Below are positions 46,453 through 59,199 of a stretch of DNA of 64,000 bases, piece after piece. The first letter of the stretch is position 1; each line of letters begins with the position of its first letter. The position numbers were made by a program, and so were the translations under genes. The stretch is from Mauremys mutica (taxonomy: Eukaryota; Chordata; Testudines; Geoemydidae): contig NC_059081.1 of assembly GCF_020497125.1 (NCBI RefSeq), forward strand, positions 21,671,105 to 21,735,104, given 5' to 3'. A model generated the notes under the pieces. It was not told the origin of the DNA. It saw only the letters and a list, made by a program, of their open reading frames with translations, and made no database searches.

Positions 46453-49317
46453 AGTCACAGTAGTGACTTAAAGACCAGTTTATTTTTAAAAAAAACAAAA
46501 AACCACCCAATACTGGTAGTGTTCCTATCTACAGCATACAGTGCATAATAGAAAATCTGGAGCATTTCTGAAACCATTAGGCATTGACAACTTCATTCTT
46601 TCTGTATTTCTGTTTCTTAATTACTTTATATAACCTTTTCTAAACATGTAAGAACACAAGGTCCCTGCCCCAATTGATTATCTAGATGTTGCATTATAAG
46701 CTAACCTGATTTTAGCTGGAAAGTGGACTTAAAAGATGCAGGAAATCTGCTCAAATGCCTAAAAACTTTGAAAAGGAAGGAAGTGAAACATCTCTCTAAT
46801 CCCAAGGAAGTTCCTCCATTTGAGCTCTCCATAGTCAGGACTCTGTGGGGCTTTTTAGGTAGAGAAAGGGAAAGTAGTAGACAGTTACTGTAGGTGACAA
46901 ACCCACAGTGGAGCATCTACTGGAATTAATGTTACCTCAAGATCCATGCATATAGTTTCCCCTCTCTGAATCTTCAAACCTCTGAGGGTTTCTTTTGGAC
47001 AAGGCAGGACAGGGAATCCTGGCAGTGTAGCTACTATGGAAACCATAGTGTCCCAAGTGTAGGAAACCCGGGCATTACCACAGGCAGTGTCTGGCTTTCT
47101 GGGGATACCTGAGATCTGAAGGATTTTCCATGTCAATTTTCGGGACATATATGGCAGGAGACAGTGCTTCTGATTCTTCAGACTGCCAAACCTTTCCCAT
47201 CAGATAGGGAAATACAACAGAAATTCCATGGATTAAAAATGGAGAGATTTTCACAGAAAAGGGACATCATTTCGTACCTATTAACATCACCTTAGATGCA
47301 TGAAACAGAAAGATTAGATAGAAAATAATTTTGTTTTTCTATATTTGTAGTTTGCTTACTCTAAACATTTGTGTATAATCAGTCAATTTTCCCTGTTTCA
47401 TTGGCTCACTTAACAGCAACAGGGGAGGTTTGTGATTGCCAAAACACAAAAATTAGTAGGCAGACTTAGGGAGTGCAATTCCTAAAATTACTGCTAACTA
47501 TTTTTTAAGTTGAGGTCCATTTAAACTTTGACTACCCTAAGAGGGTTTCTTTTCTTATTTTTGTTTTTTTAAAAACACATAGAAAGCCATGATTTGGCCC
47601 AAAAAATGAGACGGTAACACAGAAGAAATGATGAGACTGGACACAGGTCAGCAAAGAAACAAAGGTGAAAAGCAAAATAGTTCTTGACAGAGTATTATCG
47701 TGCATTGATGTATGGTTTTCAATTTAAATTTAAAGGATTTTTTTTAGTTTTTAAAGTGACATTATCACTTCAGTATCAGATATACTGAGTCCATCATTTT
47801 AGTATGTGTTCTGTCTATTGAGATAACCATAGCTAAAATGAACAAAAAATATTTTGTTAATTTACTGTCATCTGTGAGTCACATCAGCTTTTACCTGCAT
47901 TGACATTTTTGCATTCCTAGAACAATATGGTCTCCCTCTGGTGGCCATAATAGCTCTAAATCCCATGGCTGCTAACCAGTCTGTTTAATGCAGCAGATAA
48001 AACAGATGGCAGCAATATCAAGTAGTGAGTTCAAATCCTATCAGGGTTTGATGTATGCATGTTTGTTTTTATTTTTTTTTTAAATGTCAGTTTTATCATC
48101 CAAAAAAAAAAAAGTTTACTTCACATCATTTCAAACTCAATAAAAAGTGCCTAAGTGACTATTTTATGAAAAAAGCGACAAGTAACAGTATTAAATCTGC
48201 TTTTCAATGCTTTTTTTTTAAAAAATGGGCATTTGCTTCTAGAAGCTTGTTAGCAGAGGTTCTGTGTGTTCCACGCACACAATAATTTGTTTTCCTCTTT
48301 ATCAATAGGAACATTTCAGTTGCATTAAAAGGACACAAACCCCTGGTTCACGGAATTTGGAGCACAGTAAGAAGTATTTCAATGGAGTATTTCAATTTGT
48401 TTGTGGCCAAGGAGGCACCAAGATAGAGCTGATTAAATTAGTTGTGATAACATTTGTGAATCTTTAGGGATTTATGAATATTTATACAAATACCAGCCAG
48501 AAATACACTAATTACAAATAATATAATACCACAAATAACAGTGAACCAAACTCACTACTTTTATACAGTAAACTTTCAACCACCACTATTTTTTCTAGCA
48601 ATCACTCTGTTCTAGTTCACAACAATTTGGTCAGGTAACAGACAGGGTTTAGCTGTATTGAGAAAGTATGTTTTATGTGAACTTGATATATACCTAGTTT
48701 TAAACATGGTGTGTGTGAAATCCTGACCCACAAGCTGGATGATTTTTTTTAAATTACGTTTGATTTTTAAATTTGAATTAACCCAATTTTTAAAAGAAAA
48801 ATCTATTGAAAGGTAAATTTGAAGTTATGACAACATATGTTCAGGTCTTAATAGAACCTATTCAAATAATGTAAATAAAAATATAATTTGCTGCATCAAT
48901 GAGCCCGCCTCAAATTTTAGTGAGTTAAAGGGTGCTGCTTTTTTAATTAGCTACAGCATCAAGGGGGAAAATATGTAGCTTTTGAAAGAAACTCAAGTTT
49001 ATAAGTAAGTCAGAATGTCATGTACTGCATATTATTTTCAGTCTATACAATGGAGTCAATCATGGCATTTACATTTTTCCAAATGCAAGTACTTTCAGTT
49101 TCTGCTATGCAGAAAAGCTTTTGCCTTAATTACTTTTACTTCCAGTGTAATTTGCAGGTGCAGAGAGAATGTTTTCTTCATCTGGACTAGTTCATTCAAA
49201 ATCTAGTAACTGATTGGGAATTGTAAGAACAGAAAGCATTTTTTCTTCTTCCGGTCTATGAATAAAGACCAGATGGGAGAGGCTGAGATCTACTCATTCT
49301 AAAAACTTGAAGGACGT
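46453..49317. other. Long non-coding stretch
   Basis: No supported gene. The 87-codon minus frame at 46885-47148 has no motif or clear splice context. Poly-A/T tracts occur near 47570, 48080 and 48215. Confidence 0.5.
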
Positions 49318-49528
49318 GGGGCCACATTTGCAAAGGTATTTAGGCACCTACAGAAGCACATAAATGCCTACTGTGATTTTTCAAAAGCACTTAAGCAGGT
49401 TAGCTGCCTAACAAATCCCCTTTGATTTGAATGGGAGTTAGGCACATAGCTTGCTTATGCACTTTTGAAAATCCTAATAGGCACCTATATGCATCTTTAA
49501 GCATAAATATCTTTGAAAATCTGGCCCA
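49318..49528. repeat. Long imperfect palindrome (foldback element)
   Basis: The left arm (GGCCACATTTGCAAAGGTAT, TTTTCAAAAGCACTTAAGCA, GCTGCCTAAC) is inverted across the right arm (GTTAGGCACATAGCTTGC, ATATCTTTGAAAATCTGGCC), centred near 49423. This is the fullest copy of the 'ttcaaaggtatttaggc' palindromic family. Opposing short frames (61 and 97 codons) cross it. Confidence 0.7.
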
Positions 49529-49812
49529 CGATGACCAGAAACCATCCATCGATTCTCTAGTTAAAGTCAATACATATTTAAACACATCATTTAATTTTAA
49601 ATGTATTTTGTTAATTTATTTCCCTCCCTTAGATATCCAGTACAGTGAATTTTCAAACAATGTTTTTGTACATTTAATTGAATTCCAGTTTTCATTCAAG
49701 TGCAATTTTACAAATCATGAGTAAAAAATTACCATCTAGTTAACAAGACATGTGTTGGTCACCCTTACACAAAAAAAATGTAAACATTAAGAATATGACT
49801 AAACATATGTTA
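49529..49812. other. AT-rich non-coding DNA
   Basis: Nothing recognised. Confidence 0.5.
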
Positions 49813-49820
49813 AGCTACAC

Positions 49821-50209
49821 CAGTGGCTCTCAATTTTTCCAGACTACTGTGCCCCTTTCAGTAATCTGATCTCTCCTGTACTCCCAAGTTACACCTCACT
49901 TAAAAAATTACTTGTTTACAAAAATCAGATATAAAAATACAAATGTCACAGTACATTACTGAAAAATTGCTTATTTTCTCATTTTTACCATATAATCATT
50001 AAATAAATCAATTGGAATATAAATATTGTACTTACATATCAGGGTATAGTATATAAAGCACTATAAACAAGTCATTTTCTGTATGAAATTTTAATTTGTA
50101 TTGGCTCTGCTAGTGCTTTTTATGTAGACTGTTGTAAAACTAGGCAAAGATCAAGGTGAGTAGATGTACCCCCAAAAGACCTCTGTGTACCCCTGCTTGA
50201 GAACCACTG
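49821..50209. mobile_element. hAT MITE with perfect 8-bp target duplication
   Basis: AGCTACAC flanks the element exactly on both sides (49813-49820 and 50210-50217). The ends are CAGTGGCTCTCAATTTTTCC and TGCTTGAGAACCACTG. The 389-bp AT-rich interior has no transposase. This is one of the best-defined insertion boundaries in the window. Confidence 0.85.
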
Positions 50210-50424
50210 AGCTACACAATTGCTTAAGGGTGCATAAATATAGTGTATCCTCCTGGTTAACAACAAATATTTAAAAAAAAGTTGTAATGGTTATTCCAAC
50301 CAATAAGATCACAATTTTCTTCAGGAAAATAATTGAGAAGTACAAATGCAAATCAAGGTTTTCTGTCTGCTTGTTTAAATCATGATTAGAAATTGGTGAT
50401 TTAAATCAATCAACCCTGCTAGGT

Positions 50425-50485
50425 CTTTAAATGAAAGGGAGTTTTGCCATTGACTTTAATGAGATCAGGATTTAACCCATTGTTT
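50425..50485. repeat. Foldback repeat fragment
   Basis: GAAAGGGAGTTTTGCCATTG and ACTTTAATGAGATCAGGATT match the 'gagttttgccattgacttcaatggg-gcaggatc' class. Confidence 0.45.
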
Positions 50486-50614
50486 GAAGATGAACCCCAC
50501 TGATTGAACAAGCTAGATTAGAACCCACCATGCCACAATGGTGTTTAAACCATTATTAAACATAGCAGCTAAACTAATTAAAAGGTGTAAGCAGACAGGC
50601 ACTCAAGAAGCTTT

Positions 50615-50740
50615 ATTATTTAGCATTATAATAATGCCCCAATACCCCAACCAGAACTGAGGTCTCATTGTGCTAGGATCTATACAAACAGGTCAGAAGA
50701 CACCATCTTTTCCTCAAAGTTCTGATAATCTAACTAACTT
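50615..50740 (-). mobile_element. MIR/L3-like tail (minus strand)
   Basis: CAACCAGAACTGAGGTCTCA, TTGTGCTAGGATCTATACAA and AAGTTCTGATAATCTAACTA match the tail portion of the antisense MIR-like copy at 12636-12720. Confidence 0.5.
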
Positions 50741-50758
50741 TATTTGGTAGCTGGATTA

Positions 50759-50800
50759 GGGCTTGTCTTCACTACCGAGGTAAATTGATGTATGAACTGG
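50759..50800. mobile_element. Harbinger-like MITE end fragment
   Basis: TTA followed by GGGCTTGTCTTCACTACC is a left end like the one at 40444. No right end follows, so the copy is truncated. Confidence 0.45.
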
Positions 50801-51591
50801 TGCCATGTCCCAATGAAGTGCCAAGTCCTATTGAAATCAGTGGGGTTCCCCAAGTGCACACCACGCACTTCATATTGCAAGATCAGAGCCTCAAGCCTGT
50901 GTGTTACTTCATGCACTTGAGTAGATCTTCAGTGACAATTACCAATGCAGTACTTTCAGTACAATGTTAACTAAAGTTTTGTCATCACCACAATGACAGA
51001 GCAAGATTCTGCATTCATTACTCCAGCAAAACTCCCAGGCAGCTATTGCTGGATTTAGCCAAGCATATTAAATTATTTACTATTTTCTAAAGGAAAAGAA
51101 AAACAATTGGAGTAGAACCAAATAATTGGACATGAGAAAAAAATCCAAATTAGAAGATAATTTTTTAGGCATAAAATGTTCACATTAAAAAAATGCAATA
51201 CATTTAAAATGTTCAAGTTAAATGATGCAATTAGAGCTGACTGATTCAGAGGTTCCCATGTGTGCATTTATGAACTTTAGGTGTGGGGCCAAGTTAGTCA
51301 AATTAATACTACAATTTGTGCTAATAGCTGGTGCTGTTTCTAATATGATTATTTTATCACACCCTTACATGGCCGAACTGCTCTTTTCCTGATAGGCACC
51401 TCTATCTGCAAAAGGTTTTTCATCAGTTATGTTTTTACTGGAGCTGTGTGCACTCCAAATAAGCCAAACTCAGTATCCAATCATCCTTTTTGAAGCAGAA
51501 TTACCTTAAAAGCTAAAAATAAATATAAAAAAAACAATTAAATGTTTTTTTCCCCCTCAAGTTATACTATTTGCTTTTACCAGCATCCAAC
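50801..51591. other. Non-coding DNA
   Basis: No supported feature apart from a foldback fragment near 50820-50860 (CCTATTGAAATCAGTGGGGT). Confidence 0.45.
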
Positions 51592-51709
51592 GAAGTGGAT
51601 ATTCACCCACGAAAGCTCATGCTCCAAAATGTTTGTTAGTCTATAAGGTGCCACAAACTCTTTGCTGCTTTTATAGATCCAGACTAACACGGCTACCCCT
51701 TTGATACTT
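51592..51709 (-). mobile_element. SINE-like repeat (minus strand)
   Basis: On the minus strand this reads from AAGTATCAAAGGGGTAGCCG through TTAGTCTGGATCTATAAAAG, TGTGGCACCTTATAGACTAA to GAGCTTTCGTGGGTGAATAT. It is a single-arm copy of the family at 7436-7683, with the complete head, so it shows the ordinary form of that repeat. Confidence 0.8.
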
Positions 51710-52416
51710 ACCTGCACCTGTTACTCAAAAAAATTGTGTTGGTAACTACACAGTTTGCACATACAGTCATGGTATCTGTAGGCATAAGTTAGGAAGCACA
51801 ATTGCATTTGCTGTGCATGCACACCTAAATTCTTGGACAATCTGGTCCTAAGTAAATAAATACTCCATTTCAAGTTTGCTTCAGTATGAAAATCCTACTT
51901 TAACCAAAAAATTTAACACTATACCTATAACAAGGAAATCTGTAATTTATTATGTAAGATCACATCAACTTGTGGACATATTACATAATTTGTCTCTATA
52001 AGCCACATTATGGCCTAACTGTGGTTGTACAGTGTGCAAATCAGTGCAGAATTTGGCCCATGGCTATACTTTGATTTATTTGCTGTAAAATTTGTTAGGG
52101 TTTGTTATAACTTTCTGTTGGGCAGGAACTCAATGTAAACAAACTGCCCAGCTTAACTGGGCTATCCAAGAGAATTATCTTTTATTAAATCAACAGATGG
52201 TTATTAAGCATGACATTTTAAATTAGCAATAGCATTAGAAGTAAACTGGAAAATGATCCTCATCTTGGGAAGGCAATGATAAGGCCTTCTGTATGTCACT
52301 GACGTAAAGAGTTTGTTTATATTTTTATCAGATGTACTTTAAAAGGCTACTTTTGCAAAAAAACTGACTTCTAAAACAGCATCAATAGATTTACATATGC
52401 CTCATATTGAAAAATC
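51710..52416. other. AT-rich non-coding DNA
   Basis: Nothing recognised. Confidence 0.5.
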
Positions 52417-52419
52417 TAA

Positions 52420-52689
52420 GGGCAGGTCTACACTACTGGTTAAGTCGATCTAACTTATGTCATTCAGCGGTGTGAAAAAGCGCCCCCCTCCCTGAGCGGG
52501 GCAAGTTTCGCACTGTCCACACCGCTATGTCAGTGGGAGACACTCTCCTGATGACATACTTACGCTTCTCACTGAGGTGAAGTAATTATGCTGATGGGAG
52601 AGCACTCTCCCGTTGGCATAGCACCTCTTCATTAGATACACTACAGCAGCGCAGCTGCGCCAATGTAGCACTGTGGTGTAGACTTGCCC
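52420..52689. mobile_element. Harbinger-like MITE, 270 bp
   Basis: Ends GGGCAGGTCTACACTACTGG and GTGGTGTAGACTTGCCC, with perfect TAA flanks at 52417-52419 and 52690-52692. The interior is CpG-bearing and little decayed, suggesting a younger insertion than the other copies. Confidence 0.8.
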
Positions 52690-52692
52690 TAA

Positions 52693-55600
52693 GAGAAGAT
52701 AACTGAGATTTTGCCTAAAAGGTACATTTAGACATTTTAAGAAAAAGTTGATGATGAAAGGCCAAATTCAGGGCCTTAGTGATGCTTGTGTGAGTAGAAG
52801 AGCTATGTTAATACTGCCTGACTGCCAACTGGCCCAGGAGCAAGTGCCCACACCTCACAAAGCTTTCTCTGAAGAGTGCTCATGTAGGAGCATGAACACG
52901 AGAAACAGGGTGCTCTATCAAGTCTTCCTGATGCCAGCCCCTCCCAAAAGCTCTGTCTGTGTGGCAGCGAAAAACGAGAAAGTTATCCTCCCAGCCACAG
53001 CTTTTTGGGCCTGAACTCTGGAGTCTGGCCAAGAGTTGCAGAATTATTATTTTATTGAACAATCTTTACTGGGGGAGAGGGATTGTTAAACTTTCACTTA
53101 AAGCTTTTTTTAAAGATAGTTTAACAAAAAGGTTGAAGCTCCAGGGACCTTTATTTAAGATAAATGTGAGAGCACTTTATAGATCCAGTACGAATCTACT
53201 TATTTTAAAATAAATAAATAAATAAAACAAAACACCCACTCCTTTAGAGGGTGCAGATGAAGTCTCTCTTTTCTCCCAAAATTGTGCCCCAAAGATGCAG
53301 ATCCTCTCTCATTCTCCCCAAAATTTACATTAGCCCTTTGGCTGATCTACCCTCTCTCATCCTCTCCCATAAAAGACGTACTTCATATCAATCTTCCTCC
53401 CTTTCTTTCTCCAATTCCCACTTTCTTTCTTTCTCCCAAAATCACCACTCTTGCAGCCCATCTTTTGTCTTCCTGCTTCCACCCAGTCTATTCACCTGCT
53501 TTCCAACACTTGCTTTCACCAGTTTGTTAATCGGCATTTGTGGCTGGTTCAGGGCTTTCTGGCAGCAGGGGAACCAGGCCAAGAATCTTTAAAACAGGTA
53601 TCTTGATGTATTCTGCCTCCCAAGTGCTACAGACATTCCTCTTCCCTCACAGAACTCAAATCCTTTTGCCATGTTTCCTTCATTTGGAAGTGTCTCAGTT
53701 CTGCAAGGGTTAAATCACCCACAGGTAACAAAACATATTCACCCCTTGAAGGCAAATTAAGAGGTCAAATATATTTTCCTAGAGAATGTGATAGTTACAT
53801 AACCCCTCATTTATAAGAGTATTCACTCAATAATGACTTCAGGGATATTTTGCAAAGATCAGTTTTACATCTATTTTAGCTTCTACACTCTTGCTAATTT
53901 AGAATCTTATCACTCATACCATTCTCTTGCAGACAATCTCAGTAATAGCAGATTTGTCTTGAGATTCCCTGGTCCCAGACTATTCAACCTGCTTGAGCAG
54001 GTTGAGTGAAGATAGATTCCTTGCGATAACAGTGAAGAGGGACTGCTTTTAAAGGAGGCCGAAGCAGGAGTGCCAGGTGATAGTGTTGTGCATAGCTAAT
54101 TATTGGAAGATGTACTGCTTTGCTGGAGAAAGAGAGAAAGAGTTAGTTCTTGGCAGATACCACAGTGGGAAAGGATCCCTCAATTCATGGATTCAAGAAA
54201 GAGAAGATTAAAACTCTTCCAGGCAACTGGGAAGGAATATTTAACTGTGGGGGTGTGGATTTAGACAGGTTAGAAAGGTGATATGCAGGGGGCTATATGA
54301 GAGGAAGATGATGTCAGGGGGTGGGGCAATGAAGTTCAGAAGTAGATTGTCCAACTTTGAACGTACAGTGGATTCAGGACCATATTAGCCTTAATCCAAC
54401 CTTGTATGTAAGAAACAATCACACTGAAACTACTAGAATACTCATGCAGACCAACTATATCTCCTACAGCCTAGTAGATTGCCTGGGCAGAGGAAGCACA
54501 ATAAATAGCAGTGCTTTAAAAAATAATTTACGTATAATATCATCTAATAAACGTTTCAGATATAGTGCCGTATTTTATTCAGTGTGAACCCACATGGTTC
54601 GCCACCGAACCAAAGTGATGTACACAAATCCTATCATTCCTAAAATAACCTCACTTTAATACCTCTTGACTGAGGCCTGGATATATCCTCTTGTCACTGT
54701 AGAGATGTCAAAGGCATCTTTCTCTTTATCCATTTGGGTGAACTTGTTAAGAGAAGCCATGCTGCTGGGGCAAATCGTGTACAGTTTCAAACAGAGATTA
54801 AGTGACATTTACAACAAGTGGGACAGAACACTGGAATACACGAAATGAAAGGGAAGCAAGATTAAAAGTGAGGTGAGAAGGTGATGGTCTTTGATGAAAA
54901 TATTAGCGTTTTAAACAACCAAAAAGGATATTTTCATACAATCATTCCTTACTCAGGCAAACTCTCATAGACTCCAATCAGACCTTTGACTTTTAAGGCA
55001 TTGTGTGGAACCGGGATGTATTCTTGTAATTTTTCAAAACTCTTCTACAATACTGCACACATGATTTTATATCTTTATTGTTTGATAGTATATAGCGTTT
55101 TTCCTTTTTTTAAAACAAATGCTAGTATTTAAGAAGTCAGAAAAACAACCACCTGCCTTCTACTCATAAGAGCTAAAATACTTTCTTCATAAACTAAACA
55201 GATTGGCAACCCAACAGATTTTGGGGGGAAATAATCAGCAGATGGTGCTCTATATGCAAACATATATTTTTCTCACTTAATACATTACTTTGAATGTTAT
55301 ATGTTTTGAACAGTTTGCAGCTTAGTGTAACTACCCTAAAAAGTCTGTACTGTGAACACATGCCTAAATTGTGTCCTCCTTAGCATCTCAGTTAAAAATA
55401 AAATAGGTTAAGAAAGCAAAACACCTGTGTTGCCATTAAGATTGGGAGAACTGATTTCAATGATGCAAGGCAAATGTAATAGGCTGCATATAGCGACTGA
55501 GTATTTCCTATTATTTAAAATTATCCAATATGCTTTGTATAAATCACCACACAATTTTATTGTGTTTATTTTTTGTTTAAACTCCATCCTTTAGCTCATG

Positions 55601-55913
55601 ACAGTTTCCGAAAAGGATTGGTTGGCCATATCCATTTGTAGAACTTTGAAATGGAAATCATGCATACCTTTATTACTTGATAAATGTGATATGCTGTAAA
55701 TGTATACATGTAACTGCAGCTGTTGAATTCAATGTCATTAAATGTAATAGGAAGATTGAATTAGAGATAGATTCAAACAAATGAACTAGATACAATATTT
55801 TGCATCCCATTATCTACTCCTTGATTTATTCAATGGCAAAAAACAGACATTCCCATTTGATGGCTCTTTTATGGATTACCCAAATGAGACTGTAATCTTA
55901 GAGCCATTCCTAC
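52693..55913. other. Non-coding DNA
   Basis: No supported gene. 53340-53520 is pyrimidine-rich on the plus strand, which produces chance frames (113 and 82 codons). (TAAA)n-like sequence lies at about 53205-53226. Confidence 0.5.
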
Positions 55914-55941
55914 AACACACACACACACACACACACACACC
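55914..55941. repeat. (CA)n microsatellite
   Basis: About 13 CA units. Confidence 0.95.
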
Positions 55942-57609
55942 CCAAACTAAAAGAGGAAAGCTCAACCAAAAAGCAAGGATTGATTGGGTCTGAATTCTGA
56001 ACTACCTACTCAAAACGCCACAGATGAAGTCCTGGCCCTACTGACTACAACTGACTCCCTCTGACTACAATCAGACAAGGATTTCACCCACAAGGTGTTT
56101 CCTGTGAGGCCAATCAGAGTTGCTGCATTGCAACTGCACATACTTTACCAACTCTTTTGAAAAAGGGAGTATTCTTAACCAGAACAAAACTAACTCCCGT
56201 TCCCTACACTTTGAGAGCTAGCAACTCCTACATGTTCAGTAACATGTTTTTCTCTGGCTAGCATAAGACACTTGATTTCCAGTTCTGAAGAACCCACTGT
56301 CATGTAAATGTGTGGTTTTCTTTCCTGTGCCAAAAAAAAAATAATTTACCGTAGGCTTTATATTTTATGTAATATCCTGATTAGCAATTATGTTTTAATT
56401 AAAGATTGATTAGCTAATATTAAGATAATTATGTATGGAACGGTTTGATTTAAAATCCACCATACAGACAGATAAACATATCTTTTGTTAAGTATAAGTC
56501 ATTTTCTTGTCTGTGAAAAGTGATATGATTTAGGACTGAGACAGCATAATACTTTGATATTATTATACATGGAGATAACCACTGAACAAATACAATGCAT
56601 GAGGAAAAATATTTTGTAAAGCTGTATAATTAACATTAAGTTAAGTGTTATGTTCATTTCATGCTGGTTCTAAAATGTTTAAATATGCACTGCCTATACA
56701 CTGTTTTAATTTAGCTGTGTTTAAACATAGTATCATCCTGTTCCATAATGCTATGTTCAAAATGTAAATTTTGTAACAACAGATTTTTGTATTATTTCTT
56801 CCATTTACAGTCTGCCATGAGACTAACTCAGTGTCATCTAGTTACAGTTACTGTACTGAGAAAGCTCTATCAGAAGTTTCATGTGCCTTTATATCTAGCC
56901 TAACATTTTCAGTGTGTTACATTTTGGATATCTGCTATATCCTGATTAAAAATAGGGGTTAAGTGATGATAATGGCCAGCAAATCAAATTAGAAAATACA
57001 GAAAAGTCCCAAGCGTCCCCAGAACATTTTAATACATTTACTAGTTTAAGTTGTTCAGAAACTACATTCTCTGTCTAAAAGTCATTAGGGTGGAAATTGG
57101 GACAGTATCATACTTGAGACAAACAGTTTTACAAGAAACTGCACAAACCTTAACCAAATATGATCCCGTGGACATCTTGTGATTCAATCTGGATTAAACA
57201 GTGACTTTGCATTTTTAAAAACATCAGTATGATTTCAGGACAAATAAATAGCACAATAAATACAGTAAAGCAGTGATTTATATAGGCAAAGTGTTTTTAT
57301 TATTAAGTATTAAATGTATTTTATCTTATAAGGAAATATAATAAAAGTAGTTTACTTTCAAATATCTTGATTTTTCATTGCACATTAACAAACAATTTTA
57401 CTAATTAATTTCAATACAAGAGCAAAAATATCTAACTGTTTGTAGAACAAGGAGACTTGATGGGTTGAGGAACTAGTAGTAGAATATAGAGCTTTTCATC
57501 TGTGCAATATCCCACTGATTCTAATTTCACTGAGTTCTGTGGTGATCAAAAGTGTGTTTGTTCAGGTGGTTTGTGTGGAATCAATTGTTGGTCCAGTCCA
57601 TTTCCCAGG
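55942..57609. other. AT-rich non-coding DNA
   Basis: Nothing recognised. Like 41490-43958, it is notably free of recognisable young repeats. Confidence 0.5.
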
Positions 57610-57722
57610 GGCAAAATGACCTGAAGAACAGCTCTGTAAAAGCTTGAAAGCTTGTCTCTCTCAGAAACAGACATTGGTCCAATAAGATATCATCTCACCC
57701 ACCTTGTCTCTCTGTATCACAA
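57610..57722 (+). mobile_element. SINE-like repeat variant
   Basis: ACCTGAAGAACAGCTCTGTA, AAAGCTTGAAAGCTTGTCTC, CATTGGTCCAATAAGATATC and CATCTCACCCACCTTGTCTC form a well-known sauropsid interspersed repeat. Its layout ('ctgaagaa', then 'gaaagct', then a 'ggtcc/agtct' motif) parallels the arm of the 7436-7683 family, suggesting a common origin. Confidence 0.6.
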
Positions 57723-59195
57723 CTAGCAGTCTCCAGCAGTCCACAAAAGGGTTCAGGACTGAACAGGTATAGACCATAAATTGTCCTTTCAGCCCTAAAT
57801 GTTAACCATCCTGGTTAGGACTGAAGTGTATGGCTGGGCAGCATGCGGTAGCATGTGTTGCTACTGCCCATGCGCTGCAAGTTCTGTATATAATGGATTT
57901 TAATTTCTGAAAGGGTCCATCTTGTACCCTAACAACTTTGCTTTAAAAAGCTCTGTAGAATGAAGGAAAATCAAATGTGACAGATTAATAAAAAATAACC
58001 AAGCTTACAAGAAACTGAAAAAACACTGAAGTAGTGGAAATATTTCTAAGGGGCAGCCATTTGACCAGGAAGAAGGCATTACTAATCTAAGAATTGACTA
58101 TAGACATGAGATTTCACCTCAGGTATTTAACAGACAACCCAAACAAGACAAGACTATTGACCCTGGTGACTAGTTATCACATACCCACCAGCCATACAGA
58201 GTAATAGCCTAAAAAAAACTGTGATCAGTGTAAACAGCATGAACCTTTGATTCAGGCTGTTATTAGAACATCAACTTTTTGACATTTGAGGACTAGTGTT
58301 CTACTGAACTGTGCATAAGGATTAGAGTCTATGGGACCATTGGATTCTATACCTGGCTTTGCCCTCTATAGAGGATAACAATACTGAAGGCAGTGTGAGA
58401 TTTATACAGCTAAAGTTGTAAAGCACAGTATAAAATATTAATAATATTACAATCATATAGGCTACTGGCAGCTGCTCCAAAAGACAAGACTGAACGCAAG
58501 ATGTTGCACCCAGTTACCTATCTGCAAATCAATGGATCTCTGATTATGTAATATGGTAAATCTTGTTAGGACCAAGGACTTCTACCTGCAAAGAGCTCCT
58601 CTAATGTGAATTAAGAAGCACAAGCTAAATACATTTTCATTGTGAACACATTTACAGTGAATATTCCCATCCTTGCTATAGGTCTGATGGCTATCAGTAC
58701 TAAGAATATCATTTGCATTTACCATAGAGCTGATAACAATAATTCTTTGTTTTGTACCAAGTTAAGAGTAACAAGGTAACATATCTGAGGAATAAAAAAG
58801 GGTGAAATAAATTGTGGGGAATGCCAAAAATCTCAGCCTTCACTATTGGTAATAATTGGTATAACCACAATTTATTTTGTTCTGAAAGGAACAAACAGGG
58901 AAGTTTGGAGAGCAGCTTATAGTAGTAAGTAATATATTTTGGGAAGATATCTGTATATTTCATGTGTGTCATTTGAGGCAAAGTTGCTATGGCAACAAGC
59001 TCATTAAAACATTCCTCTTGGAAGAGCTAACTTGCATTCAGAGTGTTAGAAAGATGTCATTTATAATGGGGCTTAATGCAGTTAAGAGTCAGTAGACTTA
59101 CAAATACTTTAAATTAGCAATTTTTCTTTCAAGTAAGTGAGAATGCACTGTACAGTTGCAACATACAACTGTGTAAAACCTGGCTTTTACCTTGG
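57723..59195. other. AT-rich non-coding DNA
   Basis: No supported gene. The 90-codon minus frame at 58709-58981 has no motif. Confidence 0.5.
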
Positions 59196-59199
59196 TCAT

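Noticed and set aside
46885..47148. 87-codon minus-strand frame
   Set aside because: No domain, no clear splice sites, and an isolated frame of this length is expected by chance in 64 kb.
53251..53592. 113-codon plus-strand frame
   Set aside because: Pyrimidine-rich low-complexity DNA; the protein is a Ser/Phe/Pro-rich artefact.
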